Source: an uncultured Chryseobacterium sp. (GTDB taxonomy: Bacteria; Bacteroidota; Bacteroidia; Flavobacteriales; Weeksellaceae). From it: DNA of 64,000 bases. Below are positions 1 through 10,357 of this stretch, in pieces. The stretch covers positions 1-64,000 of the forward strand of contig CAJYLO010000005.1 of the NCBI GenBank assembly GCA_913776245.1, read 5' to 3'. The notes below the pieces were generated by a model. That model searched no databases, had not been told where the DNA came from, and saw nothing but the letters and a program-made list of their open reading frames with translations. The position numbers and the translations under genes were made by a program. The number at the start of each line of letters is the position of its first letter. Within the stretch, counting starts at the first letter, position 1.

Positions 1-43
1 CAGTAAGCGCCAATGCTGAAATTCCTAATTTTAGATTTTTCAT
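1..43 (-). CDS. 5' end of a truncated CDS with signal-peptide-like N-terminus (MKNLKLGISALALT...)
   Basis: Minus-strand ATG at 41-43, reading off the left edge; basic-hydrophobic N-terminus. Confidence 0.5.
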   Translation of the reverse strand, partial: MKNLKLGISALALT

Positions 44-110
44 AGAATTAAATGATTAAATAATTGATAATGCAAAATAAATATAATTTTTCTTTATAAA
101 CAAAGTTTTT

Positions 111-575
111 TTAGTTTTTCTTTAACAATCGCTGGATGTTAACTTTATTTTCTCGGTCCTTTATCGCCTCTCTTTTATCATAGAGTTTTTTACCTCTGGC
201 AAGTGAAATGAGCAACTTGGCCTTTCCACTACTGTTGATATACAGCTTTAAAGGAATTATTGTATTCCCAACATCCTTTAACTTTTTTTTAAGTTTTTGC
301 AATTCGTAATTATGCAGTAGCAACTTCCGTTCCCTTTTTGTTTTATGATTGTAAAAAGTTCCTAATTTGTATTCATCAATCATCATATTAATGATATACA
401 ATTCGTCTTCAATGAACTGGCAGAAGCTTTCTGTAATGGATGCCTTGGAGGATCTCAGAGATTTTATTTCAGTACCTGTCAATACAATTCCGGCTTCATA
501 TTCTTCCAGAATTTCATATTCAAAACGGGCCCGCTTGTTAAGAATATTAACAGTTTTTTCAATTTTAACTTTCAT
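111..575 (-). CDS. smpB: SsrA-binding protein SmpB
   Basis: 154 aa; NKRARFEYEILEEYEAGIVLTGTEIKSLR and ARGKKLYDKREAIKDRE are hallmark SmpB motifs. Confidence 0.96.
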   Translation of the reverse strand: MKVKIEKTVNILNKRARFEYEILEEYEAGIVLTGTEIKSLRSSKASITESFCQFIEDELYIINMMIDEYKLGTFYNHKTKRERKLLLHNYELQKLKKKLKDVGNTIIPLKLYINSSGKAKLLISLARGKKLYDKREAIKDRENKVNIQRLLKKN

Positions 576-647
576 ATGTTAATGCTTGGTGATACTTCAC
601 TATCCCAACTTATTTTCGTAATTTTGCAGACAAATTTACAAAACTAT

Positions 648-2270
648 ATGTTAACAGTATCTAATTTATCATTACAGTTCGGGAAAAGAGTTCTCTTTGA
701 TGAAGTTAATATAAAATTCACTAAAGGAAATTGTTATGGGATTATCGGTGCGAATGGTGCTGGAAAATCCACATTTCTAAAGATATTAAGTGGAAAACAG
801 GAATCCACTTCCGGGAATGTATCATTAGAACCGGGAAAAAGAATGTCCGTTCTGGAGCAGGATCACTTTGCTTACGATAACTTCACAGTATTGGAAACCG
901 TTCTTCGAGGAAATAAGAAACTTTTCGAGATCAAGGAAGAGATGGATGCGCTTTATGCAAAAGAGGATTTTTCTGATGAGGACGGAATCAAAGCTGGAGA
1001 ATTGGGTGTAATCTACGACGAAATGGGAGGTTGGAACTCGGAAGCTGATGCACAAACAATGCTTTCTAACGTTGGAATCAAAGATGATATGCATTGGCAA
1101 ATGATGTCGGAACTGGAAAACAAGGACAAAGTAAGAGTTTTGCTGGCTCAGGCATTGTTCGGAAATCCTGATGTTCTGATTCTGGATGAACCTACCAATG
1201 ACCTGGACATCTCAACCATCGCCTGGTTAGAAGATTTCCTGGCAGATTATGAAAACACCGTAATAGTGGTATCCCACGACCGTCACTTCCTGGACGCTGT
1301 TTGTACGCACATCGGAGATTTGGATTATTCTAAACTGAACCTTTATACCGGAAACTACTCTTTCTGGTATCAGGCGTCTCAGTTAGCAACAAGACAAAGA
1401 GCTCAGGCTAATAAAAAAGCGGAAGAAAAGAAAAAAGAATTACAGGATTTCATCGCAAGATTCAGCTCCAACGTTGCGAAAGCAAAACAGGCAACTGCTC
1501 GTAAAAAGATGATCGACAAATTAAATATCGATGATATCAAACCATCTTCAAGAAGATATCCGGCCATCATTTTCGATATCGAAAGAGAAGTGGGCGATCA
1601 AATTCTGGATGTGAAAGGTCTTGAGAAAACAAAAGATGGTGAATTACTGTTCTCCAACATCGACCTTAATCTTAAAAAGGGTGATAAGGTAGCGGTAATT
1701 TCCAGAAATTCATTGGCCATTACCGAGTTTTTCCAAATCATTTCGGGAACGACGGAAGCGGACAAAGGCACTTACAACTGGGGAGTAACAACTAATCAGT
1801 CTTATATGCCTCTGGACAACACAGATTATTTCCAGGACGACGTGAACCTGGTGGACTGGCTAAGACAATTCACTAAAAATGATGAGGAAAGACACGAAGA
1901 GTTTATGCGTGGTTTCCTTGGAAGAATGTTATTTTCCGGAGATGAAGCGCTTAAGTCCTGTAAAGTTCTTTCCGGAGGTGAGAAAATGCGTTGTATGTTC
2001 AGCCGAATGATGCTTCAGAAAGCGAATGTTCTTCTTTTGGACGAGCCGACCAACCACCTGGATCTGGAAAGTATTACCACATTGAACAACTCCCTGAGCA
2101 ACTTCAAAGGCAATATTTTGTTATCATCTCATGACCATGAATTGCTGGAAACAGTCTGTAACAGAATCATCGAGCTGACGCCGAAAGGCATCATCGACAG
2201 AGATATGACTTACGACGAATATCTGGCGGACAAAAAAATCAAAGAATTACAGGATCAGATGTATTCTTAA
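648..2270 (+). CDS. ABC-F family ATP-binding protein (YbiT/EttA-like)
   Basis: Two ABC cassettes (GANGAGKST, LSGGEKMR, LLLDEPTNHLDLES); likely start at internal Met (MLTVSNLSLQFG) rather than 576. Confidence 0.93.
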   Translation: MLTVSNLSLQFGKRVLFDEVNIKFTKGNCYGIIGANGAGKSTFLKILSGKQESTSGNVSLEPGKRMSVLEQDHFAYDNFTVLETVLRGNKKLFEIKEEMDALYAKEDFSDEDGIKAGELGVIYDEMGGWNSEADAQTMLSNVGIKDDMHWQMMSELENKDKVRVLLAQALFGNPDVLILDEPTNDLDISTIAWLEDFLADYENTVIVVSHDRHFLDAVCTHIGDLDYSKLNLYTGNYSFWYQASQLATRQRAQANKKAEEKKKELQDFIARFSSNVAKAKQATARKKMIDKLNIDDIKPSSRRYPAIIFDIEREVGDQILDVKGLEKTKDGELLFSNIDLNLKKGDKVAVISRNSLAITEFFQIISGTTEADKGTYNWGVTTNQSYMPLDNTDYFQDDVNLVDWLRQFTKNDEERHEEFMRGFLGRMLFSGDEALKSCKVLSGGEKMRCMFSRMMLQKANVLLLDEPTNHLDLESITTLNNSLSNFKGNILLSSHDHELLETVCNRIIELTPKGIIDRDMTYDEYLADKKIKELQDQMYS

Positions 2271-2275
2271 AATTT

Positions 2276-2346
2276 TTTGGGCGTCTTTATCCGTCCGAGT
2301 TTATCCTGAGCTTGTCGAAGAACCCTTTCGCTCAGGCCGGGACGCA
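2276..2346 (+). repeat. GGGCGYC...GGGACGC intergenic repeat containing CCTGAGCTTGTCGAAG core
   Basis: TTTTGGGCGTCTTTATCCG...GTTTATCCTGAGCTTGTCGAAG...CGCTCAGGCCGGGACGC. Confidence 0.55.
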
Positions 2347-2397
2347 GATCCAACATCAAAATTATATGTTGTCAATTTAAGACAACTATTTAAACAT

Positions 2398-2432
2398 AAA
2401 CCCTTTCAGAGTTTCGAACTCTGAAAGGGTTT
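2398..2432. repeat. 35-nt near-perfect palindrome
   Basis: AAACCCTTTCAGAGTT-TCG-AACTCTGAAAGGGTTT, 16-bp stem. Confidence 0.85.
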
Positions 2433-2705
2433 TTCTTATGGCAAACCGCAATTCCTAACAAGTTTTGTAAATAGGATTGATTAAGTTTAAATAATCAAAA
2501 AGTATTTTTAATTTTAACGATTCCTGTTATTTTCCCAAAGCTTCGACAAGCTCAGCCTGATATCGGTTAAAATGGAGCAGTTAGTATTAAAATTGTCACG
2601 CTGAGCTTGTCCAAGCGACTCTAATCAAGTAATTTCAAATTTTTTAAATCTTTTCGGTTGAATAACGGGCAATCTTATTAATTTTAATAAAAATATATAA
2701 CCCCT

Positions 2706-4079
2706 ATGAATTCATTAAAATATCTTTTACTATTTCTGTTGATGCCATTTACGGGATTCGCTCAGACCAAAGATTCCCGCTATCAGCCGAAACCTTATGT
2801 TCAGCTCAAACATCCGGAATGGAGCAAGAATGCCACGATTTATGAAGTCAATATTAGACAATATACCAAAGAAGGCACTTTCAAAGCATTTGAAAAACAC
2901 CTGCCAAGGCTCAGGAAAATGGGCGTTGATATTCTCTGGTTGATGCCGATTCATCCCATTGGAGAAGAACACAGAAAAGGAAAACTGGGAAGTTATTATT
3001 CGGTAAAAGATTTCAAAGGGGTGAATCCGGATTTCGGAACATTACAGGATTTGAAAAGCCTGGTCGATAAAATCCATTCGATGGGAATGTATGTGATTAT
3101 CGATTGGGTGGGAAATCATTCTGCGTGGGACAATCCTTTGGCGAAGGAACATCCGGATTGGTATACCAAATCCAGGGAAGGACACTTCCAGCCGACACCC
3201 TGGTACGATTGGGATGATGTGATTGATTTCGATTATAACAATCCTGACTTCCGGGAATATATGACAGGTGCTTTGAAATATTGGGTAAAAGAAGCCAACA
3301 TTGACGGCTACAGATGCGATGTTGCGGGTTTCATTCCTGTTGATTTTTGGGAGAACGCAAGAGAAGAGCTGGATCAAATTAAGCCTGTTTTTATGCTGGC
3401 GGAATGGGAATCACGGGATCTCTACAGGAAATCATTTGATATGACCTATTCCTGGTCGCTTTGGGACAAGCTGAAACTCGCAACAACCGGCGGAAAAGGC
3501 GCCAATGCTTTATACGAATATATGGCGCACGATGTTGGAAGCTTTCCTTACGATTCCTACCGAATGCTGTTCACTGATAATCACGATAAAAATTCCTGGG
3601 AAGGCAATCAGTTTTCCAATTTTGGAAAAGGGCTGGAAACGGCGATGGCTCTTTGCGGAACAGCGAACGGAATGCCTTTGGTTTACAGCGGACAGGAAGC
3701 AGGCCTGGACAGAAGTCTTGCCTTTTTCGAAAAAGATGAAATCGTCTGGAAAGACCACAAATTCTATGGAATGTATCAGAAATTATTTGATTTGAAACAT
3801 AAGAATCAGGCACTCTGGAATGGAAAATGGGGTGGCGAAATGATCCGTGTTACGAATAACCAGATGAATGATGTTTTGTCTTTTTACCGGGAGAAAAATA
3901 ATGATGCGGTATTATCGATTTTTAATTTCTCTGACAAAAATCTTCCAACCTCAGTCGATACCAAATATTACTATGGACAATACAGGGAATTATTTACGGG
4001 AAAGATTTTTAATATCAATTCTGACAAAACAGCTCTTAATCTTAAACCATGGGAATATTTGGTTTTGGTTAAGAATTAA
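2706..4079 (+). CDS. Secreted alpha-amylase family glycoside hydrolase (GH13)
   Basis: Signal peptide; GYRCDVAGFIP, FMLAEWE and FTDNHDKNSW match GH13 conserved regions. Confidence 0.92.
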   Translation: MNSLKYLLLFLLMPFTGFAQTKDSRYQPKPYVQLKHPEWSKNATIYEVNIRQYTKEGTFKAFEKHLPRLRKMGVDILWLMPIHPIGEEHRKGKLGSYYSVKDFKGVNPDFGTLQDLKSLVDKIHSMGMYVIIDWVGNHSAWDNPLAKEHPDWYTKSREGHFQPTPWYDWDDVIDFDYNNPDFREYMTGALKYWVKEANIDGYRCDVAGFIPVDFWENAREELDQIKPVFMLAEWESRDLYRKSFDMTYSWSLWDKLKLATTGGKGANALYEYMAHDVGSFPYDSYRMLFTDNHDKNSWEGNQFSNFGKGLETAMALCGTANGMPLVYSGQEAGLDRSLAFFEKDEIVWKDHKFYGMYQKLFDLKHKNQALWNGKWGGEMIRVTNNQMNDVLSFYREKNNDAVLSIFNFSDKNLPTSVDTKYYYGQYRELFTGKIFNINSDKTALNLKPWEYLVLVKN

Positions 4080-4097
4080 TGAAAACAGACAATCTAT

Positions 4098-4257
4098 GCA
4101 GCCCGACTTGAGCGGAAATCCTTTTTTGCTTGTCCTCCGAGTTCTATTCAACTGAAATGTTCTGCAAAAAAGATTGACTTCGCCGAACCACTCCGTTAGG
4201 TTTGAGCGGGAGTCCTTCGACAAGCTCAGGATAAACTACAGGTGCATTAAGCTGCCC
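4098..4257 (-). repeat. Intergenic repeat related to 2276-2346, inverted orientation
   Basis: CAGCCCGACTTGAGCGG...CCTTCGACAAGCTCAGGATAAACT...GCTGCCCAAA. Confidence 0.5.
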
Positions 4258-4285
4258 AAATAAAAATATAACAATTTAGCTTCGT

Positions 4286-5515
4286 TTACACGAGGCTGTT
4301 TTTGTCTGCGTAATTGAGCTTAAAGAAAATAAAGGTCATAATAGAAAATGCCAAAAGCGAGCTTCCGCCATAGCTGAAAAACGGAAGCGGAATCCCGACC
4401 GTCGGGAACAGTCCCATAACCATCCCGAGATTAATCGCAAAGTGAATCAGTAAAATGGAGGCAAAACAATAGCCGAAAACCCTGTTGAATGTTGATTTCT
4501 GGTTTTCAGCAAGATAGTAGATCCTACCTATAAAAACGGCATAGCAAAGAATCAGAATCGTGCTTCCTATAAAGCCCCATTCCTCACCAACAGTGCAGAA
4601 AATATAATCTGTTTCCTGCTCGGGAACGAATTTTCCTTGTGTTACAGAGCCCTGCTTATAACCTTTTCCAGTAAGTCCGCCGGAACCAATGGCCGTTTTC
4701 GAGTAAAGCAAATTGTAACCAGATGTATCCCGGAATGCCTTTTCGCCTTTGTATAAAACTTCTACCCTTTCGCGCTGGTGTTTTGGCAATTTTGTCAAGA
4801 TGTAAGGTGAGCCGTAAGATAAAGCACTCAAAACACCAACCGTAAGAACAATCGCAATGATGTACATCACATTTCCCTGAATCGTGTAAAAATTAAGGAA
4901 AACAAAAATAGCTGCAATAACTAAAATCGCAATGACCACATACAATGGATTAACGGCAATGGAAACTAAAAAAACCGCCGCAAAAATAAATATTACGCCA
5001 AATAACCAACCTGACAATCCTTCCCTGTAAAGCGCCATCAGAAATGCAAAGAATACCAGCAAGGAACCAACATCGGGAATCATCAGAACCACAACACCAG
5101 GAATAGCAACAATAGCCAAGGAGGTGTAAAGAACCTTCCTGTTCCTGAGATTAAAATCCGGATTGGAAACATAATTAGCCAGCATCAAAGCCGTTCCGAT
5201 CTTCGCAAACTCTACCGGCTGCATTGTAAACCCTCCGAATTTGTACCAGTTTTTCTGACCAAGAATCTCTGTCCCGAAAGGAAAAAGTCCGACCAAAAGC
5301 AAGACTCCGCCAACGTAAATAATCGCTGACATATTCTCAAAAAACTTGGTTCTCATAAAGAATATGATCATACCGACAAAACACGAGATACCAAAAAAGA
5401 TCAGCTGTTTCTGACCAAGCTCAGCCTTCACACTATAGATGTTAACAATTGCAAAAACACAAAGCAGGATGTAAAGTGCAATGCCAAGTTTATCTATTCC
5501 TTCTGCCCACTTCAT
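4286..5515 (-). CDS. rodA: Rod shape-determining protein RodA (SEDS family)
   Basis: Polytopic; LPFFSYGGSSLLAFS and MQPVEFAKIG SEDS motifs; 4-nt overlap with PBP2. Confidence 0.95.
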   Translation of the reverse strand: MKWAEGIDKLGIALYILLCVFAIVNIYSVKAELGQKQLIFFGISCFVGMIIFFMRTKFFENMSAIIYVGGVLLLVGLFPFGTEILGQKNWYKFGGFTMQPVEFAKIGTALMLANYVSNPDFNLRNRKVLYTSLAIVAIPGVVVLMIPDVGSLLVFFAFLMALYREGLSGWLFGVIFIFAAVFLVSIAVNPLYVVIAILVIAAIFVFLNFYTIQGNVMYIIAIVLTVGVLSALSYGSPYILTKLPKHQRERVEVLYKGEKAFRDTSGYNLLYSKTAIGSGGLTGKGYKQGSVTQGKFVPEQETDYIFCTVGEEWGFIGSTILILCYAVFIGRIYYLAENQKSTFNRVFGYCFASILLIHFAINLGMVMGLFPTVGIPLPFFSYGGSSLLAFSIMTFIFFKLNYADKNSLV

Positions 5516-7536
5516 CTTGAACTTATTTTTACTGGTTTAACTTTAGAACTGTCTTTTTTAAGTCTTTTATTTTCCAATGCCTGAAGACTGTCTTTGATAC
5601 GCTTCAGCTTAACCGAATCTACAGGCGGCTCTTTGTACCAGCCTTTCCGCTTCATATCAGCGATATATTGCCTTTTATACTCGGGCATAAAACTGGATGT
5701 GATCATTTTTTTGTAAAGATGTTCTCTTTTCAGTTCTCCAGTCACATATTTTTCGGCAATCGTTGTACAGGCAGGGCCTGCCCAGGTTGCACCAAATCCA
5801 GCGTGTTCCATAACTGCAGCTACAACAATCTTGGGTTTATCAGCCGGAGCTATCAATACAAAAATAGAGTTATCTTTTCCCTGAGGAACCTGCGCCGTCC
5901 CGGTTTTTGCCAATTGAGTAAAATCCTTTGACATCAATCCGCGTCCTGTTCCCCGCAGCATTACCGCTTCCATTCCTTGTATAATGACATTATAGAACTG
6001 GGGATTCTGAATCATTGTAAAATGTTTCTTTTTGAACCTCGGGTCGGGATTTGGTTTTCCGTCAATTGATTTAACGATATGCGGCGTGTAATACCAGCCT
6101 TTATTAGCAATAGCCGCCACAAAATTTGCCATCTGAATTGGTGTCAGCAGTACATCACCCTGCCCCATCCCATTAAAAACCGCTCCGGTTGCCAACGGAT
6201 CCCAATTCTTCGGATCTTTTTTAGAACCACTGGCTTTGTAAATGGAAGCCATTCTCTTTTCATAGAATTCTCCGGACGGGATTCTTCCTTTTGCCCCGAC
6301 TGCCAGATCGTTATTAAGAAACTCACCGACACCAAAGCTGTTGATGATTTTTTTCCATTCATCTACACCTTTGGATGGATTTCCCGGATATTTATTAAGA
6401 ATATTGAGGTAAGCATAGGTAAAATAACAGTTGCTGGAAATCTGGATAGACGGAATCAGCGGATCTGCACCGCCGTGTCCTTTGATTCTTAAACCTCTGT
6501 AATTAAAACCGCCGCCACACGGGAAAATTGTTTTATCCGTCATGACGCCCATTTGCATTGCAGCGAGTGCAGTCAGCAATTTGAAGGTTGATCCCGGCGG
6601 ATATGCCGCCTGAACAGAACGGTCAAAGGTCGGTTTATTTTCGTAGATTGTATCGTTAGCCAATCGGTAAAGATTTCTGGACTTGTCCGGGCCGGTAAAA
6701 AGATTCGGATCAATGTCCGGGCCGGTTGCCATAGTGAGGATTTCGCCATTGTTTGGATCGAGTGCAACGATAGCACCGTGCTTATTGACCAGCATTTCCT
6801 CGGCCATCCGTTGTAAATCATAATCAATAGTCAGTGTGAGATCTTTTCCCGTAACCACTTCCTTATCCAGCTCACCATTTTTATATGAGCCGATGCTTCT
6901 CTGGCGGATGTCTTTCTGGATATATTTCATCCCTTTTTCACCGCGGAGTTCTTTTTCGTACGCTTTCTCTATTCCACTTTTCCCGATAATATCGCCGGGC
7001 AAATAGTATAATGAATCTTTCTTGATGTCATTATCATTTACCTGATTGGTATACCCCAAAAGATTTCCTGAAGTATTGATTTCATATTGTCTCTGCGGAC
7101 GCGGAACAATTGCGAACGCCGGATATTTAAAAATCAACTCCTGAATTCTTGCCATATCTTCACGGCTCAGGTTCTTCATAAAAGTCATCGGTGTGAGTCG
7201 GGAATAATATTTTTCCTTCTCAATGTTTTTCATTGTCCTGATGAATTCCGGTTTTGTAATATTCATCAATTTACAGAAGCCAATGGTATCAAAATCGGGT
7301 TTCAGTAATGCTGCTGTGTAAGAAAGTTCGAACGCGGGCTGGTTCCCTACAAGAATTTTTCCGTTTCTGTCAAAAATAACACCTCGAGGCGGAATAACAT
7401 ATTCGATTTTAATGGATGTATTGGCTGCATTCAGCGCATATCGGTCTGTGAACAACTGCAAATAAGAAAGCCTTGCAATAAAAATAACTGCAATGACAGA
7501 AAGGGCGAGAATGATTTTTAAATATTGTGATTTCAT
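5512..7536 (-). CDS. mrdA: Penicillin-binding protein 2 (transpeptidase)
   Basis: PBP dimer domain plus YPPGSTFKLLTALA (SxxK), SSNCYF (SxN), AKTGTAQ (KTG). Confidence 0.95.
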   Translation of the reverse strand: MKSQYLKIILALSVIAVIFIARLSYLQLFTDRYALNAANTSIKIEYVIPPRGVIFDRNGKILVGNQPAFELSYTAALLKPDFDTIGFCKLMNITKPEFIRTMKNIEKEKYYSRLTPMTFMKNLSREDMARIQELIFKYPAFAIVPRPQRQYEINTSGNLLGYTNQVNDNDIKKDSLYYLPGDIIGKSGIEKAYEKELRGEKGMKYIQKDIRQRSIGSYKNGELDKEVVTGKDLTLTIDYDLQRMAEEMLVNKHGAIVALDPNNGEILTMATGPDIDPNLFTGPDKSRNLYRLANDTIYENKPTFDRSVQAAYPPGSTFKLLTALAAMQMGVMTDKTIFPCGGGFNYRGLRIKGHGGADPLIPSIQISSNCYFTYAYLNILNKYPGNPSKGVDEWKKIINSFGVGEFLNNDLAVGAKGRIPSGEFYEKRMASIYKASGSKKDPKNWDPLATGAVFNGMGQGDVLLTPIQMANFVAAIANKGWYYTPHIVKSIDGKPNPDPRFKKKHFTMIQNPQFYNVIIQGMEAVMLRGTGRGLMSKDFTQLAKTGTAQVPQGKDNSIFVLIAPADKPKIVVAAVMEHAGFGATWAGPACTTIAEKYVTGELKREHLYKKMITSSFMPEYKRQYIADMKRKGWYKEPPVDSVKLKRIKDSLQALENKRLKKDSSKVKPVKISSR

Positions 7537-7620
7537 ATGTGCTTTTCTATTTTTTTAAGAGGACATATGCAACCTCAATGTCAAAAAAAATAGTGTTCGG
7601 TTTTATACGCATTTTCAGTT

Positions 7621-8127
7621 TCAGACTTTTTGTTTGATTTTAAAGGCTAATGTATAGGCTAATATAAATACAAACGAAATAAAACTGGTGACTATTACAT
7701 TAAATAAAATTTCAAAAAATCTGTTGAATTTAAAAAACTCGATAAACTGCACCAAAAACTGGTGAATAAAAATACTGGTAATTATAAAAAATATGAACTG
7801 TGTCCACTGGATACTCTGGAAAGAAAAGAAATCTGTTGTGGTATCCGTAGAAGTTCTGAATATTATGGTTCTGAAATAAGCAATAACCGTTGTCGCAAAT
7901 GCATTGATTCCCCAAGTCCCGAGAAACGCATCCACACATAATCCTAGTAAAAAACTTAATCCTAAGAATTGAAACTGATTTCTGAAAAACGGATAGAACA
8001 TCACAAACACAGGATAGAGCACAGGAATATACTGACCAAACAAAGCAATCCTGTTCAGAATAAAAATCTGAAAAGCTGTGAGTAAAGCTATTAGAAGCAA
8101 GTCCGATGCAATGTTTCTACTGACCAT
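7621..8127 (-). CDS. mreD: Rod shape-determining protein MreD
   Basis: 168-aa hydrophobic protein between mreC and PBP2; position and topology. Confidence 0.85.
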   Translation of the reverse strand: MVSRNIASDLLLIALLTAFQIFILNRIALFGQYIPVLYPVFVMFYPFFRNQFQFLGLSFLLGLCVDAFLGTWGINAFATTVIAYFRTIIFRTSTDTTTDFFSFQSIQWTQFIFFIITSIFIHQFLVQFIEFFKFNRFFEILFNVIVTSFISFVFILAYTLAFKIKQKV

Positions 8128-8971
8128 CTTTTTTGATTTGTACTTTTAAGGTATCATCAATCTTCTGAACCTCAGATTTTTTAAGATTTCTAACCACAAA
8201 AACCTTACTTAATTTCCCTATTTTTTCGCTGAGTTCTACAGAAATATCCCAAAAACCTGTTTTGCTGTCCACTTGGTAACCGGCAACAGTCCCGACCATA
8301 ATTCCCGCAGGAAAAATAGAAGATTTTCCATCGGTAACTACAGTGTCTCCCACTTTCAGCGGAACATATTTAGGAACATCCGAAAGTGTCATTGTACGGG
8401 AATCATCGCCTTTCCAGGATAATGTTCCGAAATAACCGGACTTTTTGAGCGCCGCACTGATCTTTATTTTGTTCATACTGAGCACAGACTGAACCAAAGC
8501 GTAATTATCCGTTGTATTGATAACGATTCCGGCAATTCCTCTTGGTGCAATCACGCCCATTTTGGAATTGACACCCTGAAGCTTCCCTCTGTTAATCGTA
8601 AAATAATTGTCCTTCCTGTTTATACTGTTGAAGACAACCTCACCGTCCACAAATGTATAAATCTGCCCGCCGCCAATGGTATCATAAACTCTCCGGAAAC
8701 TTGGATTTTTTGCTTTTTCCTTTCCGTAAAGCTCCAGCATCAGTGCTTTATTTTGGGTGACAAGATCTTCGTTGATTTGTTTCAGCTTAAGGTAAGATGT
8801 CCCTTCATCAATGTAGCCGGAAACCCAGGAATTGAATGCCGCCGTTTTAGCTGCAATGAAACTTTGCTGCATCGAGTTTTTGCTGAATATCAGTACAACT
8901 GCAATCAATTGTAGAAATATGAAGAACACAAATAACGCATTCTTGGAAAAAAATCTCAGCAGAGCACCCAT
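8117..8971 (-). CDS. mreC: Rod shape-determining protein MreC
   Basis: Single N-terminal TM, MreC beta domain (INRGKLQGVNSKMGVIAPRGIAGIV). Confidence 0.93.
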   Translation of the reverse strand: MGALLRFFSKNALFVFFIFLQLIAVVLIFSKNSMQQSFIAAKTAAFNSWVSGYIDEGTSYLKLKQINEDLVTQNKALMLELYGKEKAKNPSFRRVYDTIGGGQIYTFVDGEVVFNSINRKDNYFTINRGKLQGVNSKMGVIAPRGIAGIVINTTDNYALVQSVLSMNKIKISAALKKSGYFGTLSWKGDDSRTMTLSDVPKYVPLKVGDTVVTDGKSSIFPAGIMVGTVAGYQVDSKTGFWDISVELSEKIGKLSKVFVVRNLKKSEVQKIDDTLKVQIKKDGQ

Positions 8972-9069
8972 CTAAGTTATAAATGATAATTGATGATTGA
9001 TAATGATTTTTCAGACTTCGGTTTCAGAAGCATCAAAAATTTGCAATCATTTCAATTTTAAGAAGATTA

Positions 9070-10095
9070 TTATTTGATTAAGAAATTGAATTTGTCCATA
9101 TTTTTAAGGGCAATTCCGGTTCCGCGAACTACTGCTCTCAAAGGATCTTCAGCAACAAAAACAGGAAGCCCGGTCTTTCTGTGAAGCCTGTCTGCCAGAC
9201 CTCTCAGAAGCGCACCGCCGCCGGCAAGATAGATTCCGGTTTTGTAGATGTCCGCAGCCAGTTCCGGAGGCGTAAGAGAAAGAGTTTCCATCACCGCATC
9301 CTCGATTCTGATGATTGATTTATCAAGCGCTTTGGAAATTTCTTTATAATTGACCATAATTTCTTTTGGCTTACCCGTAATCAGATCACGACCTTGTACA
9401 GGAATATCATCGATTGGAACATCCAGTTCTTCAACAGCGGAACCTACTTCCAGCTTGATTCTCTCAGCCGTTCTTTCCCCAATGTATAAATTATGATGTG
9501 TTCTCAGGTAATAAGCGATATCATTAGTGAAAACATCACCAGCGATTTTCACAGATTTGTCACAAACAATTCCGCCAAGTGCCACTACGGCAATTTCCGT
9601 TGTTCCGCCACCTATATCAATGATCATATTACCTTCCGGCTTCTGAACGTCAATACCAACCCCTATTGCAGCTGCCATTGGCTCATAAATCAAACGGACT
9701 TCTTTGGCGTTAACTTTCTGAGCAGAATCTCTCACCGCCCTTTTCTCAACTTCAGTAATTCCAGACGGGATACAAATCACGATTCTGAGTGCCGGCTGAA
9801 ACAGCTTTCCTTTGATGCCCGGAATCTGCTTGATGAATTCCTTAATCATATGTTCGGAAGCGTGGAAATCTGCAATCACGCCATCCTTCAGCGGGCGGAT
9901 GGTTTTGATATCCTCATGAGTCTTCCCCTGCATATGTTTTGCCTGCTCTCCAACCGCAATCGGCTTGCCGGACGAACGCTCTATCGCTACGATAGAAGGC
10001 TGGTCCACAACGATTTTGTTGTTATGTATTATCAGCGTATTTGCCGTACCCAAGTCAATCGCAATCTCTTGCGTAAACATATCCAATAAACCCAT
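9070..10095 (-). CDS. mreB: Rod shape-determining protein MreB
   Basis: Actin-like motifs IAIDLGTANTLI, MIIDIGGGTTEIAVV, LAGGGALLRGL. Confidence 0.98.
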   Translation of the reverse strand: MGLLDMFTQEIAIDLGTANTLIIHNNKIVVDQPSIVAIERSSGKPIAVGEQAKHMQGKTHEDIKTIRPLKDGVIADFHASEHMIKEFIKQIPGIKGKLFQPALRIVICIPSGITEVEKRAVRDSAQKVNAKEVRLIYEPMAAAIGVGIDVQKPEGNMIIDIGGGTTEIAVVALGGIVCDKSVKIAGDVFTNDIAYYLRTHHNLYIGERTAERIKLEVGSAVEELDVPIDDIPVQGRDLITGKPKEIMVNYKEISKALDKSIIRIEDAVMETLSLTPPELAADIYKTGIYLAGGGALLRGLADRLHRKTGLPVFVAEDPLRAVVRGTGIALKNMDKFNFLIK

Positions 10096-10357
10096 TTCCG
10101 TTCAATAATTATTAAGTTTACAAAGATATAAATTTAGATACATTCTAAACATGTAAATCCATTTTTTTTGGTTAAAATTTTATTAAAATTTCATACTTCA
10201 GATTATCAAAATTGTAAATAATTTCTGGCATATATTTGATTTTATGATACTGATCAGATTTAAGAATTCTAATCAATGGTATAGATTTTTTCAATTCGGT
10301 AAACTGACATTCATCATCAGCCTTAGTTTTAAAAATCGTAAATTTGCTCACTGAAAA

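Noticed and set aside
576-647. Extended N-terminus of the ABC-F protein
   Set aside because: The first 24 residues do not resemble ABC-F; the internal Met at 648 gives a standard start, leaving room for divergent promoters with smpB.
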